This document shows positions 34,573-43,243 of a stretch of DNA of 64,000 bases, one piece after another. The stretch is from Comamonadaceae bacterium (lineage in GTDB: Bacteria > Pseudomonadota > Gammaproteobacteria > Burkholderiales > Burkholderiaceae_C): NCBI GenBank assembly GCA_027488255.1, contig JAIYBZ010000026.1, positions 1 through 64,000 on the forward strand, given 5' to 3'. The position numbers and the translations under genes were made by a program. Position 1 is the stretch's first letter. Each line of letters starts with the position of its first letter. Under the pieces are notes generated by a model that saw only the letters and a list, made by a program, of their open reading frames with translations, was not told where the DNA came from and did no database searches.

Positions 34573-34605
34573 AAAAAACCCACCGAGTTGCCCCGGTGGG
34601 TTTTT
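34573..34605. terminator. Bidirectional terminator, copy A
   Basis: Stem CCCACCG / CGGTGGG with an 8-base loop, six A before and five T after, so it can act on both strands. It closes the minus-strand binding-protein gene at 34671. Its 32-base core is identical to the terminator after the porin at 35921-35952. Confidence 0.88.
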
Positions 34606-34670
34606 AATGTCTTGGCAATTGAGCCGCGGCCTGCGCCGCAGCCCGGATCGCCATCTGCCCTAATGGCCGA

Positions 34671-35810
34671 TCAGCGCACCACAGCAATCGCGTCGCGCTT
34701 GCCACCCTTGTAGGTGTACAAGGTCAAGGCGCCGTTTTTGATGTCGCCTTTTTCATCGAAACCGATGGTGCCGGTCACGCCTTTGTAGTTGGTGGTTTTG
34801 GCCAAAGTGCCCAAGTACTTGGCAGGGTCGGCCGAGCCGGCACGCACCATGGCGTCGACCATCACGTTGACCGCGTCATACACATAAGGGGCATACACCT
34901 GCACGTCGGCATTGAAGCGCTTTTTGAACTTGGCATTGAAGTCTTCCAAGCCCTTCTTTTGGGTGCCTTCGACACCACCGGCTTCAGCGCACACCACTTG
35001 GCCATCGGCCATCGAGTCGCCTGCCAGCTTGGCCAGCTCAGAAGAGCAAATGCCGTCGCCGCCCATGAACTTGGCGTTGATGCCCAAGGACTTCATTTGG
35101 CGCAACATCGGGCCCGCCACCGCGTCCATGCCGCCGAAGAACACCACATCGGGCTTTTTGGCACGCAAGGTGGTCAAAATGGCCATGAAGTCAGAGGCTT
35201 TGTCGGTGGTGAATTCGTGGCCAGCAATCTTGCCGCCAGCAGCAGTCACGGCCTTCTTGAACTCTTCGGCCACGCCCTGGCCATAAGCGGTGCGGTCATC
35301 GATCACCGCGATCGACTGGCCTTTCAGGGTGTTCACCGCATAACGGCCCAAGGTGCCGCCCAAGTGCACGTCGTCAGCCACCACACGGAAAGTGGTTTTG
35401 TAGCCGTTGCGCGTGAATTTGGGGTTGGTCGCCGAAGGAGAAATTTGGGGGATACCGGCTTCGCTGTAAATCTTGGAAGCAGGAATCGAGGTGCCCGAGT
35501 TCAGGTGACCCACCACGCCGTTGACTTTAGAGTCCACCAGCTTTTGTGCGGCGGCCGTGCCCTGCTTGGGGTCAGCGCCGTCGTCTTCGGTGATCAGCTC
35601 GAACTTGACCGTTTGATTGCCGATTTTCACGCCCTTGGCGTTCAGCTCTTCAATCGCCAAACGCGCGCCGTTTTCGTTGTCTTTGCCCAAGTGGGCAATG
35701 GCACCACTGATGGGGCCCACATGGCCGATTTTGACCACTTGTTGCGCCAGGGTGGCGGTGGAAAGCAAAGCGACCGCAGCGGTCAGCGTGGATTTCAAAA
35801 CGAGGTTCAT
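34671..35810 (-). CDS. Orphan branched-chain amino-acid ABC substrate-binding protein (LivK type)
   Basis: A 379-residue periplasmic receptor with signal peptide MNLVLKSTLTAAVALLSTA ending LAQ. LivK/leucine-binding features: VVKIGHVGPISGAIAHLGKD, GHLNSGTSIPASKIYSEAGI, AVIDDRTAYGQGVAEEFKKA, and FFGGMDAVAGPMLRQMKSL. Two Cys occur at GGDGICSSEL and VVCAEAGG. No livH, livM, livG or livF is adjacent; both sides are terminators, so it is a single-gene unit that must use a transporter encoded elsewhere. The start chosen is ATG; a GTG three codons earlier is also open. Confidence 0.93.
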   Translation of the reverse strand: MNLVLKSTLTAAVALLSTATLAQQVVKIGHVGPISGAIAHLGKDNENGARLAIEELNAKGVKIGNQTVKFELITEDDGADPKQGTAAAQKLVDSKVNGVVGHLNSGTSIPASKIYSEAGIPQISPSATNPKFTRNGYKTTFRVVADDVHLGGTLGRYAVNTLKGQSIAVIDDRTAYGQGVAEEFKKAVTAAGGKIAGHEFTTDKASDFMAILTTLRAKKPDVVFFGGMDAVAGPMLRQMKSLGINAKFMGGDGICSSELAKLAGDSMADGQVVCAEAGGVEGTQKKGLEDFNAKFKKRFNADVQVYAPYVYDAVNVMVDAMVRAGSADPAKYLGTLAKTTNYKGVTGTIGFDEKGDIKNGALTLYTYKGGKRDAIAVVR

Positions 35811-35920
35811 AAATGACACACGGTTGAGTTAAACAAGCTGTGAAGGATACCCATTTTTTAAGCCACAAAAATCATCGTTTACACCGAGCAAAAAACAGAA
35901 TTTGACGGGCATCAAACAAC

Positions 35921-35960
35921 AAAAAACCCACCGAGTTGCCCCGGTGGGTTTTGTCTTTTT
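35921..35960. terminator. Bidirectional terminator, copy B, after the second porin
   Basis: Same 32-base unit as copy A (A6, stem CCCACCG / CGGTGGG, T4), followed here by further T-rich sequence. It ends the minus-strand porin transcript. Between it and the porin stop lies a small hairpin CTGGC-TTAC-GCCAG that matches one after the first porin. Confidence 0.88.
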
Positions 35961-35990
35961 AAACTTCAACTGGCTTACGCCAGCGTCAGA

Positions 35991-37028
35991 TTAGAAAGTG
36001 TGGTTAACAACCATGTGGGTTTCTGTACGATCAGCTGCTGTAGATTGGCGGTTGATCTTGTTGTACACAAAAGAAACGGCAGTACGCTTGCTCAGGTTGT
36101 GCTTGTAGCCAACGAAAGTTTGAGTCACGCCATCACCAGCAGTAGAGGATTCGTTGCTACGCACGCCATAGCCGCCGGAGAAGCTGCCAGCACCCACAGG
36201 CACGATGGCAGTCAACACGTTAGCAGCACCTGGTTTTTGTGTGCCGTCGTTCAACTTGATGTCTTGGTAGGTGTAACCAAATTTGGCAACGCCCAAGTCA
36301 TAGCTTGCAACCAATGTGGTGATGGTAGAACCAGATGTTTGAGCAGCATCGGTGTAGTTCACGGCAGCACCCAGAGGGCCGTTTGCGTACTGCAGAGTGT
36401 AAGACATGGTGTCTTTTGTAGCTGCATCGTTACCAATCGCGGCATTAGGCACGCCAGCTGCAGACACTGGGGTCTGTGTTGGAGCCAAAGCGATAGAAGC
36501 GCTGAAGCCATTCACTGCAGGCATAGAGTAAGCAACGTAGTTGCTGAAGGTGTCACCGTAGATCACGCGGGCTTTGCTGTCGCCAGCGCCAATTGCACCG
36601 TCAGAAATACCGGACACCACTGGCAAGCCAGTCACGTCACCCATGGCACCCCACAAGCTGCGAATAGCGGTGTTGCCACGGCCCAAGAAGACAGTACCGA
36701 AACCACCAGACAAGCTGACGTTGGCTGCACGGTCACCCAAGACAGTACGGTTGGTAACACCAGTGGCTGTGTAGTCAGTGTTAGTTGTAGCGATACCACC
36801 AATGGCTGTTTGCAAAGCAAAGTTAGCTTTCAAGCCACCGCCCAAGTCTTCAGAACCAGCGAATTGCAGGTTACCTGTTTGACGAGCGATTTGCATACCG
36901 CTGTTGTCAGGACCGATTTTGGTTTGGCCCAGTGCCAAGCCGTAACCGCCAGAGATGGTCACGGAAGATTGAGCGAAAGAAGCGCTAGAAGCTGCCAAAA
37001 CAGCCAGAGCAATCAGAGTTTTTTTCAT
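35991..37028 (-). CDS. Gram-negative porin (betaproteobacterial type)
   Basis: Outer-membrane trimeric general porin, 345 residues. The start MKKTLIALAVLAASSASFAQ gives a classical signal peptide and is preceded by GGAG. The mature barrel starts SSVTISGGYGLALGQT and ends TETHMVVNHTF with the C-terminal Phe needed for outer-membrane assembly. Segments such as FLGRGNTAIRSLWGAMGDV and GISDGAIGAGDSKARVIYG are nearly the same as in the porin at 15060-16049. Codon use is strongly biased, in line with high expression. A longer upstream frame exists but is not family-like. Confidence 0.96.
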   Translation of the reverse strand: MKKTLIALAVLAASSASFAQSSVTISGGYGLALGQTKIGPDNSGMQIARQTGNLQFAGSEDLGGGLKANFALQTAIGGIATTNTDYTATGVTNRTVLGDRAANVSLSGGFGTVFLGRGNTAIRSLWGAMGDVTGLPVVSGISDGAIGAGDSKARVIYGDTFSNYVAYSMPAVNGFSASIALAPTQTPVSAAGVPNAAIGNDAATKDTMSYTLQYANGPLGAAVNYTDAAQTSGSTITTLVASYDLGVAKFGYTYQDIKLNDGTQKPGAANVLTAIVPVGAGSFSGGYGVRSNESSTAGDGVTQTFVGYKHNLSKRTAVSFVYNKINRQSTAADRTETHMVVNHTF

Positions 37029-37391
37029 TGAGAGTTTCTCCAAAGTTAAAAAAGAGCTTGGGGCTTTTGCGGTGGAAACCACCTGCTTGAACACTAAGCC
37101 AACCTCCAAATTCGGAAGGTTGCGTGTATTGCACCAGAGCCGTGCCCGTTTTCCAAGCGTTTCAAACAATAAAGGGGCTTTTCGTTGCATCGGTGCAACA
37201 AACCACCCAATCCAGGTCAATGTTCATCTCCGAAAACTGTCTTTTTACAAATGAAATCAATGGCTTTTAATCATTTCTGCATGTTTTGAATCAAAGTCAC
37301 TTTCCCCTCTGGGCTTCGGGCTCACCCTGTTTCCAAACCCCAAAAGAGTGGAAATCCATTACATTTCTGGGCAATTTATTCCCTTTTGGAC
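37029..37391. promoter_or_regulatory. Divergent intergenic region between porin and coq7
   Basis: This 363-bp gap holds the promoters of the porin (minus) and coq7 (plus). A perfect 6-bp inverted repeat GTTGCA-TCGG-TGCAAC lies at 37184-37199, about 160 bp before the porin start, and could be a regulator site or leader hairpin. The right part (37240-37300) is AT-rich. No convincing small gene is present on either strand. Confidence 0.5.
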
Positions 37392-38027
37392 ATGTCACTC
37401 GATTCCCTCATTTTGGCCGCCGACAGTGCACTGCGTACTTTGTGGGCTGAGCCGCGCGCTTCCCGCGCCATGCCAAGGGCCCCCAGCGCGCCTGATGTCA
37501 GTCTAGCTATGAGCGAAGCCGAGCGCCGTGAGGCCTCCGCCTTGATGCGCGTGAACCATGTGGGCGAGGTTTGCGCCCAAGCGCTTTACACCGGACAGGC
37601 CTTGGCTTGCCAAAACCCGGCATTGCGGGCTCAACTGGCCGAAGCCAGCCGTGAAGAAACGGACCACTTGGCCTGGACCCAGCAGCGTCTGAACGAATTG
37701 AACGGCCGTCCTTCTTTGTTGAACCCCATTTGGTATGCCGGCGCGTTTGCCATTGGCTTTGTGGCCGGCAAATTGGGCGGCGACAAAGTGAGTTTGGGCT
37801 TTGTCGTGGAAACCGAACGTCAAGTCGAAGCGCACCTGCAAAGCCACATGGACCGCCTGCCCGCCGCAGACAGCGCTTCACGCGCCATCGTGGCCCAGAT
37901 GAAAGCCGATGAAATCGCCCATGCCCAAATGGCGCTGAAGTCGGGTGCTGTCGAATTGCCTGGCCCCGTCAAGTCCCTGATGCAACTCGCCGCGAAAGTC
38001 ATGACCACGGTGGCACACCGGGTATGA
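37392..38027 (+). CDS. coq7: 3-demethoxyubiquinol 3-hydroxylase Coq7
   Basis: Diiron hydroxylase of ubiquinone synthesis, adding the last ring hydroxyl in place of UbiF. 211 residues from the ATG. The four-helix diiron ligands are visible: Glu in [15 protein letters not shown], Glu and His in [10 protein letters not shown], Glu in [13 protein letters not shown] and Glu-x-x-His in [11 protein letters not shown]. Monotopic membrane association comes from the hydrophobic stretch [15 protein letters not shown]. Typical for betaproteobacteria. Convergent with the OsmC-like gene, 10 bp apart. Confidence 0.95.
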   Translation: MSLDSLILAADSALRTLWAEPRASRAMPRAPSAPDVSLAMSEAERREASALMRVNHVGEVCAQALYTGQALACQNPALRAQLAEASREETDHLAWTQQRLNELNGRPSLLNPIWYAGAFAIGFVAGKLGGDKVSLGFVVETERQVEAHLQSHMDRLPAADSASRAIVAQMKADEIAHAQMALKSGAVELPGPVKSLMQLAAKVMTTVAHRV

Positions 38028-38037
38028 CCGTCATTTT

Positions 38038-38490
38038 TTAACCGGCGTCGACCAACTCAAAACTGGTGGTGATCTCGGCTGTTTTGCCCAGCATGATGCT
38101 GGCCGAGCAGTATTTGTCGTGACTCATCGCAATGGCTCGCTCAACAGCGCTGGCAGGCACGCCCTTGGCGGTCACGGTGAAGTGCATTTTGATGCGGGTG
38201 AACACTTTGGGGTCGACCTCGGCGCGCTCGCTGGAGATCTTGACACTGCAACCGCGCACATCATGCCGGCCGCGCTTGAGAATCAGCACCACGTCATAAG
38301 CGGTGCATCCACCGGTGCCCGCCAGTAACATTTCCATGGGGCGCGGTGCCAGATTTTGCCCACCGTTTTCAGGTTTGGCTACATCGGGCGCGCCGTCCAT
38401 GGCCACCACATGGCCTGAACCCGTTTCGGCCAAAAAACCCATGCCTGAACGCGTGCCCGTGCCGCCGGTCCATGTGACTGTGCATTCCAT
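38038..38490 (-). CDS. OsmC-family protein (YhfA-like)
   Basis: A 150-residue cytoplasmic protein of the OsmC/Ohr fold. Two Cys that could be the redox pair sit in LLAGTGGCTAYDVVLIL and SHDKYCSASIMLGK. The family reduces organic hydroperoxides or, in the YhfA branch, has unknown function. Followed upstream by a 342-bp intergenic region that contains a candidate small RNA in the opposite direction. Confidence 0.9.
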   Translation of the reverse strand: MECTVTWTGGTGTRSGMGFLAETGSGHVVAMDGAPDVAKPENGGQNLAPRPMEMLLAGTGGCTAYDVVLILKRGRHDVRGCSVKISSERAEVDPKVFTRIKMHFTVTAKGVPASAVERAIAMSHDKYCSASIMLGKTAEITTSFELVDAG

Positions 38491-38681
38491 TTTTTACTTC
38501 CTTGTTCTTTGCGCTCGAGAAAAGAGCCGCGTTCGAGGTGCGATGTTACCCAATGCCGACGGGGCTCGCAGGCTGATTCTTCCACTGGGGTCTGCAAAAA
38601 AATAACCGCTGCACCTTGGTTTTTTTCAAATGCCGAGGCTCCACTTGCTGCGGCGCAACAAAACACCATTACAATTGCGAA

Positions 38682-38772
38682 CAAGCGTGCTTTTTTGCAT
38701 GCACCTGTTGTCTCCTCCACCCTCTGAAAAGGTGGATTTGCCCCGAGCCGCAAGGCTTGGGGCATTTTTTTT
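38682..38772 (+). ncRNA. Candidate small RNA or ilvA leader/attenuator
   Basis: A strong terminator (38740-38772) has a 10-bp stem GCCCCGAGCC / GGCTTGGGGC with one G-T pair, a GCAA tetraloop and eight T, but no protein gene ends here. About 90 bp upstream is a sigma-70-like promoter (TTGCTG at 38645, TACAAT at 38670, spacer 19). Between them are a 6-bp hairpin TCCACC / GGTGGA and an exposed TCTCCTCC, complementary to ribosome-binding sites. ilvA starts 60 bp after the terminator, so a transcription attenuator is the other reading. The rest of the 38491-38832 gap shows no gene. Confidence 0.4.
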
Positions 38773-38832
38773 GGCCGTTATCATCAGGGCCACACTCAAC
38801 AGGCGACACGGCCTTGCGCTGTCGCACCGGAC

Positions 38833-40380
38833 ATGAAGACCCAACACCTGAAACCCGCCGATTACCTGATCAAAATTTTGCAGGCCAAAGTCTATGACGT
38901 GGCCTCAGAGTCGGGACTGGAGACGGCCAAAAACCTGTCGCACCGACTTGGCAACCATGTTTTGTTGAAGCGCGAAGACCAGCAACCCGTGCACAGCTTC
39001 AAACTGCGCGGGGCTTACAACAAGATGGCACACCTGACGCCCGAGCAACTCAAAAAGGGCGTGATCTGCGCTTCGGCGGGCAACCACGCACAAGGCGTGG
39101 CCTTGAGCGCCAGCAAATTGGGCACCCGCGCTGTGATCGTCATGCCCACCACCACACCTCAGGTGAAGGTGGCCGCGGTCAAGGCGCTGGGCGGCGAAGT
39201 GGTGCTGGTCGGCGACAGTTACTCCGATGCCTATAACCACGCGGTATTGCTGGAGAAAAAACAAGGGCTGACCTTTGTGCACCCTTTCGACGACCCGGAT
39301 GTCATTGCCGGCCAAGGCACCATTGCCATGGAAATCTTGCGTCAGCACCAAGGCCCGCTCGATGCGGTGTTTGTGGCCATTGGCGGCGGTGGCCTGATCA
39401 GTGGCGTGGCCAACTACATCAAGGCGGTGCGCCCCGGCGTCAAGGTGATTGGGGTGCAAATGAACGATTCGCAGGCCATGATCGCCTCGGTCAAGGCCAA
39501 GAAGCGAGTCACGTTGCCCGACGTGGGCTTGTTCTCGGATGGCACCGCGGTGAAGTTGGTGGGCGAAGAAACATTCAGGGTCTCACGCCACTTGGTGGAC
39601 GAGTTCATGACGGTCGACACCGATGCGGTGTGTGCCGCCATCAAAGATGTTTTTGTAGATACACGTTCGATTGTGGAGCCCGCGGGGGCTTTGGCCGTGG
39701 CCGCCATCAAGCAGTACGTGGCCACACACAAAACCAAGGGGCAGACGTATGCCGCCATTTTGTGCGGCGCCAACATGAACTTTGACCGCTTGCGCTTTGT
39801 GGCCGAGCGGGCCGATGTGGGCGAAGAAAAAGAAGCCTTGTTTGCGGTCACTATTCCTGAAGAGCGGGGCAGCTTTAAGCGCTTTTTAGAGCTGATTGGC
39901 AGTTTGCCCGGAGGTCCGCGCAACGTCACCGAGTTCAATTACCGCATGAGCGACTCCGACAAAGCCCATGTGTTTTTGGGCTTGAGCACGCATGGCAAAG
40001 GCGAGAGCAGCAAGATCACGGCCAATTTCAACAAGCACAAGTTCGAGGCACTCGACCTGACCCACGACGAGTTGGCCAAAGAGCACATTCGCCACATGGT
40101 GGGCGGCCATTCAGCCTTGTCGCAAGACGAGCGTTTGTTGCGCTTTGAGTTTCCAGAGCGTCCCGGCGCTTTGCTCAAGTTTTTGAGCCTGATGCGGCCG
40201 GGCTGGAACATCAGCTTGTTCCATTACCGCAACCAAGGCGCCGACTACGGCCGCATTTTGGTGGGTCTGCAGGTGCCCGAAAAAGACAACAAAGCTTTTG
40301 ACAAGTTTTTGCAGACGCTGGGTTATCCGTTTGCGGAAGAAACCCACAACCCGGTGTATCGTTTGTTTCTTCGCAGCTAA
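38833..40380 (+). CDS. ilvA: Threonine ammonia-lyase, biosynthetic
   Basis: PLP enzyme converting threonine to 2-oxobutanoate, first step of isoleucine synthesis. 515 residues, the biosynthetic length. The catalytic domain (~1-330) shows the PLP lysine in VHSFKLRGAYNKMA, the Gly loop AIGGGGLISGVANY and CASAGNHAQGVAL. Two ACT-like regulatory domains follow (EERGSFKRFLELIGSLPG and ERPGALLKFLSLMRPGWN), which bind isoleucine and valine. Monocistronic or with the 5'-nucleotidase gene 15 bp downstream. A terminator-like hairpin lies 60 bp upstream. Confidence 0.97.
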   Translation: MKTQHLKPADYLIKILQAKVYDVASESGLETAKNLSHRLGNHVLLKREDQQPVHSFKLRGAYNKMAHLTPEQLKKGVICASAGNHAQGVALSASKLGTRAVIVMPTTTPQVKVAAVKALGGEVVLVGDSYSDAYNHAVLLEKKQGLTFVHPFDDPDVIAGQGTIAMEILRQHQGPLDAVFVAIGGGGLISGVANYIKAVRPGVKVIGVQMNDSQAMIASVKAKKRVTLPDVGLFSDGTAVKLVGEETFRVSRHLVDEFMTVDTDAVCAAIKDVFVDTRSIVEPAGALAVAAIKQYVATHKTKGQTYAAILCGANMNFDRLRFVAERADVGEEKEALFAVTIPEERGSFKRFLELIGSLPGGPRNVTEFNYRMSDSDKAHVFLGLSTHGKGESSKITANFNKHKFEALDLTHDELAKEHIRHMVGGHSALSQDERLLRFEFPERPGALLKFLSLMRPGWNISLFHYRNQGADYGRILVGLQVPEKDNKAFDKFLQTLGYPFAEETHNPVYRLFLRS

Positions 40381-40395
40381 CCCAAGGCTTAACCC

Positions 40396-41295
40396 ATGCC
40401 CGCATCTCTTGAAGGCCAACTGGTTGTCGCGATTTCCTCGCGGGCGCTGTTCGACTTCGAAGAAGAGAACTTGGTTTTTGAGCAAGGCGATGACCGGGCG
40501 TACATGCAATTGCAGTTGGGTCGCTTAGAAGAGCCGGCCAAACCCGGTGTGGCGTTTTCTTTGGTGCGCAAATTACTGGCCTTCAACGACGCCCACGCGC
40601 AGCGGGTTGAAGTGGTCATTTTGTCGCGCAATGACCCAGTTTCGGGCATGCGGGTGTTTCGCTCAGCGCAGCACTATGGTTTACCCATTCAGCGTGGCAG
40701 TTTCACCCGCGGGCAGCCACCATGGCGCTACCTCAAGCCATTGAATGCCAATTTGTTTTTGTCCACCCACCTGTCTGATGTGCGTGCGGCATTGGGCGCT
40801 GGCGTGCCCGCCGCGCAGGTGTACCCCCACTCGGCTTTGGCCTCTGAGGCCTATCCCACTGAAGTGCGCATCGCGTTTGACGGCGATGCGGTGTTGTTCT
40901 CTGACGAAGCCGAACGGGTCTTTCAGGCCGAGGGCTTGACGGCCTTTCAAGCGCACGAACGCGACAAAGCCGCACAACCTTTGCTGGCTGGCCCCTTCAA
41001 GCCTTTGCTGGCCGCCCTGCACCGCTTGCAGCAAGAAGGCACCCCCGCCATGCGCGTGCGCACCGCCTTGGTCACCGCACGCAGCGCGCCGGCGCATGAG
41101 CGCGCCATTCGCACACTGATGGACTGGAACATCGAGGTTGACGAAGCGATGTTTTTAGGCGGGTTGCCCAAAGGCGAGTTTTTGCGCGAGTTTGAGCCCG
41201 ACTTTTTCTTTGACGATCAAACGGGACACATCGAATCAGCGGCGCGCCATGTGCCCTCGGGGCATGTCGCTTCGGGCATCTCCAACCCGGATTGA
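40396..41295 (+). CDS. Cytosolic-type 5'-nucleotidase
   Basis: A 299-residue soluble protein matching the 5'-nucleotidase family related to vertebrate cytosolic nucleotidase IA. Landmarks are LVVAISSRALFDFEEEN, VILSRNDPVSGMRVFRS and IAFDGDAVLFSDEAERVF (a HAD-type phosphatase motif with nucleophile Asp), then DFFFDDQTGHIESA. Dephosphorylates nucleoside monophosphates. It may share the ilvA transcript. Ends four bases from the convergent DUF3299 gene. Confidence 0.88.
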   Translation: MPASLEGQLVVAISSRALFDFEEENLVFEQGDDRAYMQLQLGRLEEPAKPGVAFSLVRKLLAFNDAHAQRVEVVILSRNDPVSGMRVFRSAQHYGLPIQRGSFTRGQPPWRYLKPLNANLFLSTHLSDVRAALGAGVPAAQVYPHSALASEAYPTEVRIAFDGDAVLFSDEAERVFQAEGLTAFQAHERDKAAQPLLAGPFKPLLAALHRLQQEGTPAMRVRTALVTARSAPAHERAIRTLMDWNIEVDEAMFLGGLPKGEFLREFEPDFFFDDQTGHIESAARHVPSGHVASGISNPD

Positions 41296-41299
41296 TGGG

Positions 41300-41932
41300 T
41301 TATTTTTTCTCGCGATAAGGCGCAACCGCCTTGGCATCCAGCCGGTAACCGGCCATGCCCATGTGCGAATCGGTTTGGGTGGCACTCAACACCCCCGTCA
41401 CCCACAAAGTGTCCATAAGGCGAATACGCTTGGTGGGTTTGTCCAGCACCACGTGGACAATTTGGTTGGCTGGCGGTGGCGGCGAATGCACGCAAGCGCC
41501 AAAGTAAGGAACCAACAAAAACTCTTTGCTGCCCTCTGGCAATTCTTCGAGGGGCACCATAAATCCGGGCATGCGCACGTTTTGCCCCAACACTTGGGGA
41601 TTGATGGGGGCGTTGTCCCACATCTGGCGGATTTTTTTAAGCACTTCTTCGGCTTTGGGATCGTTGTCTTTCAGGCTGTCTAAATTCAGGGCCTTGAGGT
41701 CTTTGTAGGGATCCCAGCCTGGGGGCATCAACTGTTCCCAGGCAATGGTGCGCACCGGGCCCGGCAAGTTGGAATTGGGCGCCGCCGCCTCAGACGACAA
41801 ACTGGGTTGGGCTTGCGGCAATACATTGCGCACCCCTTGGGCCCCTGCAGGGCCGGCCATCGATGCGATGCCCCACACAAGCGCCAACAGCAGCGGGCCA
41901 GGCAAATTCAAGGTCATGGCAAAGCCTTTCAT
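41300..41932 (-). CDS. DUF3299 domain periplasmic protein
   Basis: A 210-residue protein with a hydrophobic leader (LPGPLLLALVWGIASMAGPA, cleavage after AGA). DUF3299 core features are WEQLMPPGWDP, GFMVPLEELPEGSKEFLLVP and YFGACVHSPPPPANQIV, with an invariant-looking Cys-His pair that could bind metal. Third gene of an ATPase-permease-DUF3299 operon. Such trios are Zur-controlled in some pseudomonads (to my knowledge PA4063-PA4066), pointing to zinc, but no Zur box is visible here. A second ATG five codons later, with AAAGG before it, is a possible start. Confidence 0.82.
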   Translation of the reverse strand: MKGFAMTLNLPGPLLLALVWGIASMAGPAGAQGVRNVLPQAQPSLSSEAAAPNSNLPGPVRTIAWEQLMPPGWDPYKDLKALNLDSLKDNDPKAEEVLKKIRQMWDNAPINPQVLGQNVRMPGFMVPLEELPEGSKEFLLVPYFGACVHSPPPPANQIVHVVLDKPTKRIRLMDTLWVTGVLSATQTDSHMGMAGYRLDAKAVAPYREKK

Positions 41933-41935
41933 CCA

Positions 41936-43243
41936 TTAAACACGGGGTGACAAGCCATCGGCCAATGACCAACGGTATGCTCGCCAAGCAGGCGCCAAAC
42001 TGGCCAATAAACCCGCCGCCAACACCGCCAGCAGCCCCGCCCACTGCGTCGCCAACGGGGCAGCCCGTTGCAGTCGAATTCCCACCGCCTCTTGCAACCA
42101 AGGCCCAGCCAGCAACATGCCCAATTGGGCCAACATCACGCCCAACAGCAGGCCTGCGCCGGTGACCCATAGGCCCTCTAAAGTCAGCAAAGCCAAAATG
42201 TGGCGCGGCCCAGCCCCCACGGCACGCAACACCGCGAGTTCACGGCGGCGCTCATTCAATCCCGCCTGCACCACCGCCATGAGGGACAGCACGCTGACCA
42301 AGCCCACCAGCCCAGAGACCACCAGCAAGGCGCTTTCTCCCACAGCCAACACCGACCACAACTCCGCCAGTGCGACGCCGGGCATCACGCCCATCAAGGC
42401 TTCGTCCTCGTAGCCATTGACGAATCGCTGCACATTGAAAACAGCGGCACGGCTTTTCAAGCCCACCAAAGCGGCTGTGACTTCTTCGGGTTCGAGATTG
42501 AATTTGCGAGCCTGATCGGCTGGAATTTGACCTCCGGGCATGGGCGTTCCCGCCACCCAATCCAAGTGCAAAGCCTCTAGCGCCTGCAAACTCACATGCA
42601 CCGTGCGGTCAACCGGGGTGCCGGTTGGGGCCAAAATGCCCACCACCTTGAACGGCTTGTCCGCGTGTTCGTCCGCTGCCGCTTGGCCATGATCGTGATC
42701 ATGGTCGTGATCGTGATCGTGCATGCCATGACCCAAAGTGATGCTTTGCCCCAAACCATAGCCCAATTGATGGGCCACCTCGGCACCAATCACGGCCTCG
42801 TACAAGCCGTCTAAGTTGCCGGCAAAAACAGCCCCTTGCTGCAGCACCAAAGGCTGCCGGTCACCATAAGCAAAGTGTTGGAAATAAGCCGGTGTGGTTC
42901 CCAAAACAGGAAACTGGCGATGAGAGTCCCCCAAACTCAAGGGCACCACCCACGACACCGAACGGTGTTGGGCCAAGGCACGCACACTGTCCATGGACAT
43001 GCTTTGCGGCACGCTGCCTATGTGAAACACCGAAAACAGCATCAACTGAACCGGGCTGCTGCGCGCGCCCACAATCAAGTCCACGCCACTGACCGACTGT
43101 GCAAAGCTGTGCCGAATATCGTGGCGCAATCGCTCCAAAGTCCACAGCAAAGCCGTGGCGAGCGCCAGCGACACCACCACCCAAAGCAATGTGCTGCGAC
43201 GGTTCCAAGCGCTGCGACGCGCCATGCTGAGCAGCGTCGTCAT
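41936..43243 (-). CDS. FtsX/MacB-like ABC transporter permease with a His-Asp repeat
   Basis: A 435-residue inner-membrane protein with four main hydrophobic segments: one near residues 18-38, then a large periplasmic region (~40-290) and three C-terminal segments (LWSVLAVGESALLVVSGLVG, ILALLTLEGLWVTGAGLLLG and LLAVLAAGLLASLAPAW), the MacB/LolC layout. In the periplasmic region, residues ~172-186 read HGMHDHDHDHDHDHG, six His alternating with Asp, a likely metal-binding loop. ATG at 43243 overlaps the ATPase stop by four bases. Confidence 0.88.
   Translation of the reverse strand: MTTLLSMARRSAWNRRSTLLWVVVSLALATALLWTLERLRHDIRHSFAQSVSGVDLIVGARSSPVQLMLFSVFHIGSVPQSMSMDSVRALAQHRSVSWVVPLSLGDSHRQFPVLGTTPAYFQHFAYGDRQPLVLQQGAVFAGNLDGLYEAVIGAEVAHQLGYGLGQSITLGHGMHDHDHDHDHDHGQAAADEHADKPFKVVGILAPTGTPVDRTVHVSLQALEALHLDWVAGTPMPGGQIPADQARKFNLEPEEVTAALVGLKSRAAVFNVQRFVNGYEDEALMGVMPGVALAELWSVLAVGESALLVVSGLVGLVSVLSLMAVVQAGLNERRRELAVLRAVGAGPRHILALLTLEGLWVTGAGLLLGVMLAQLGMLLAGPWLQEAVGIRLQRAAPLATQWAGLLAVLAAGLLASLAPAWRAYRWSLADGLSPRV

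Noticed and set aside
38699-38836. Small leader-peptide gene before ilvA
   Set aside because: A frame exists but it lacks runs of Ile, Val, Leu or Thr codons typical for attenuation, overlaps the ilvA start out of frame and has no ribosome site.
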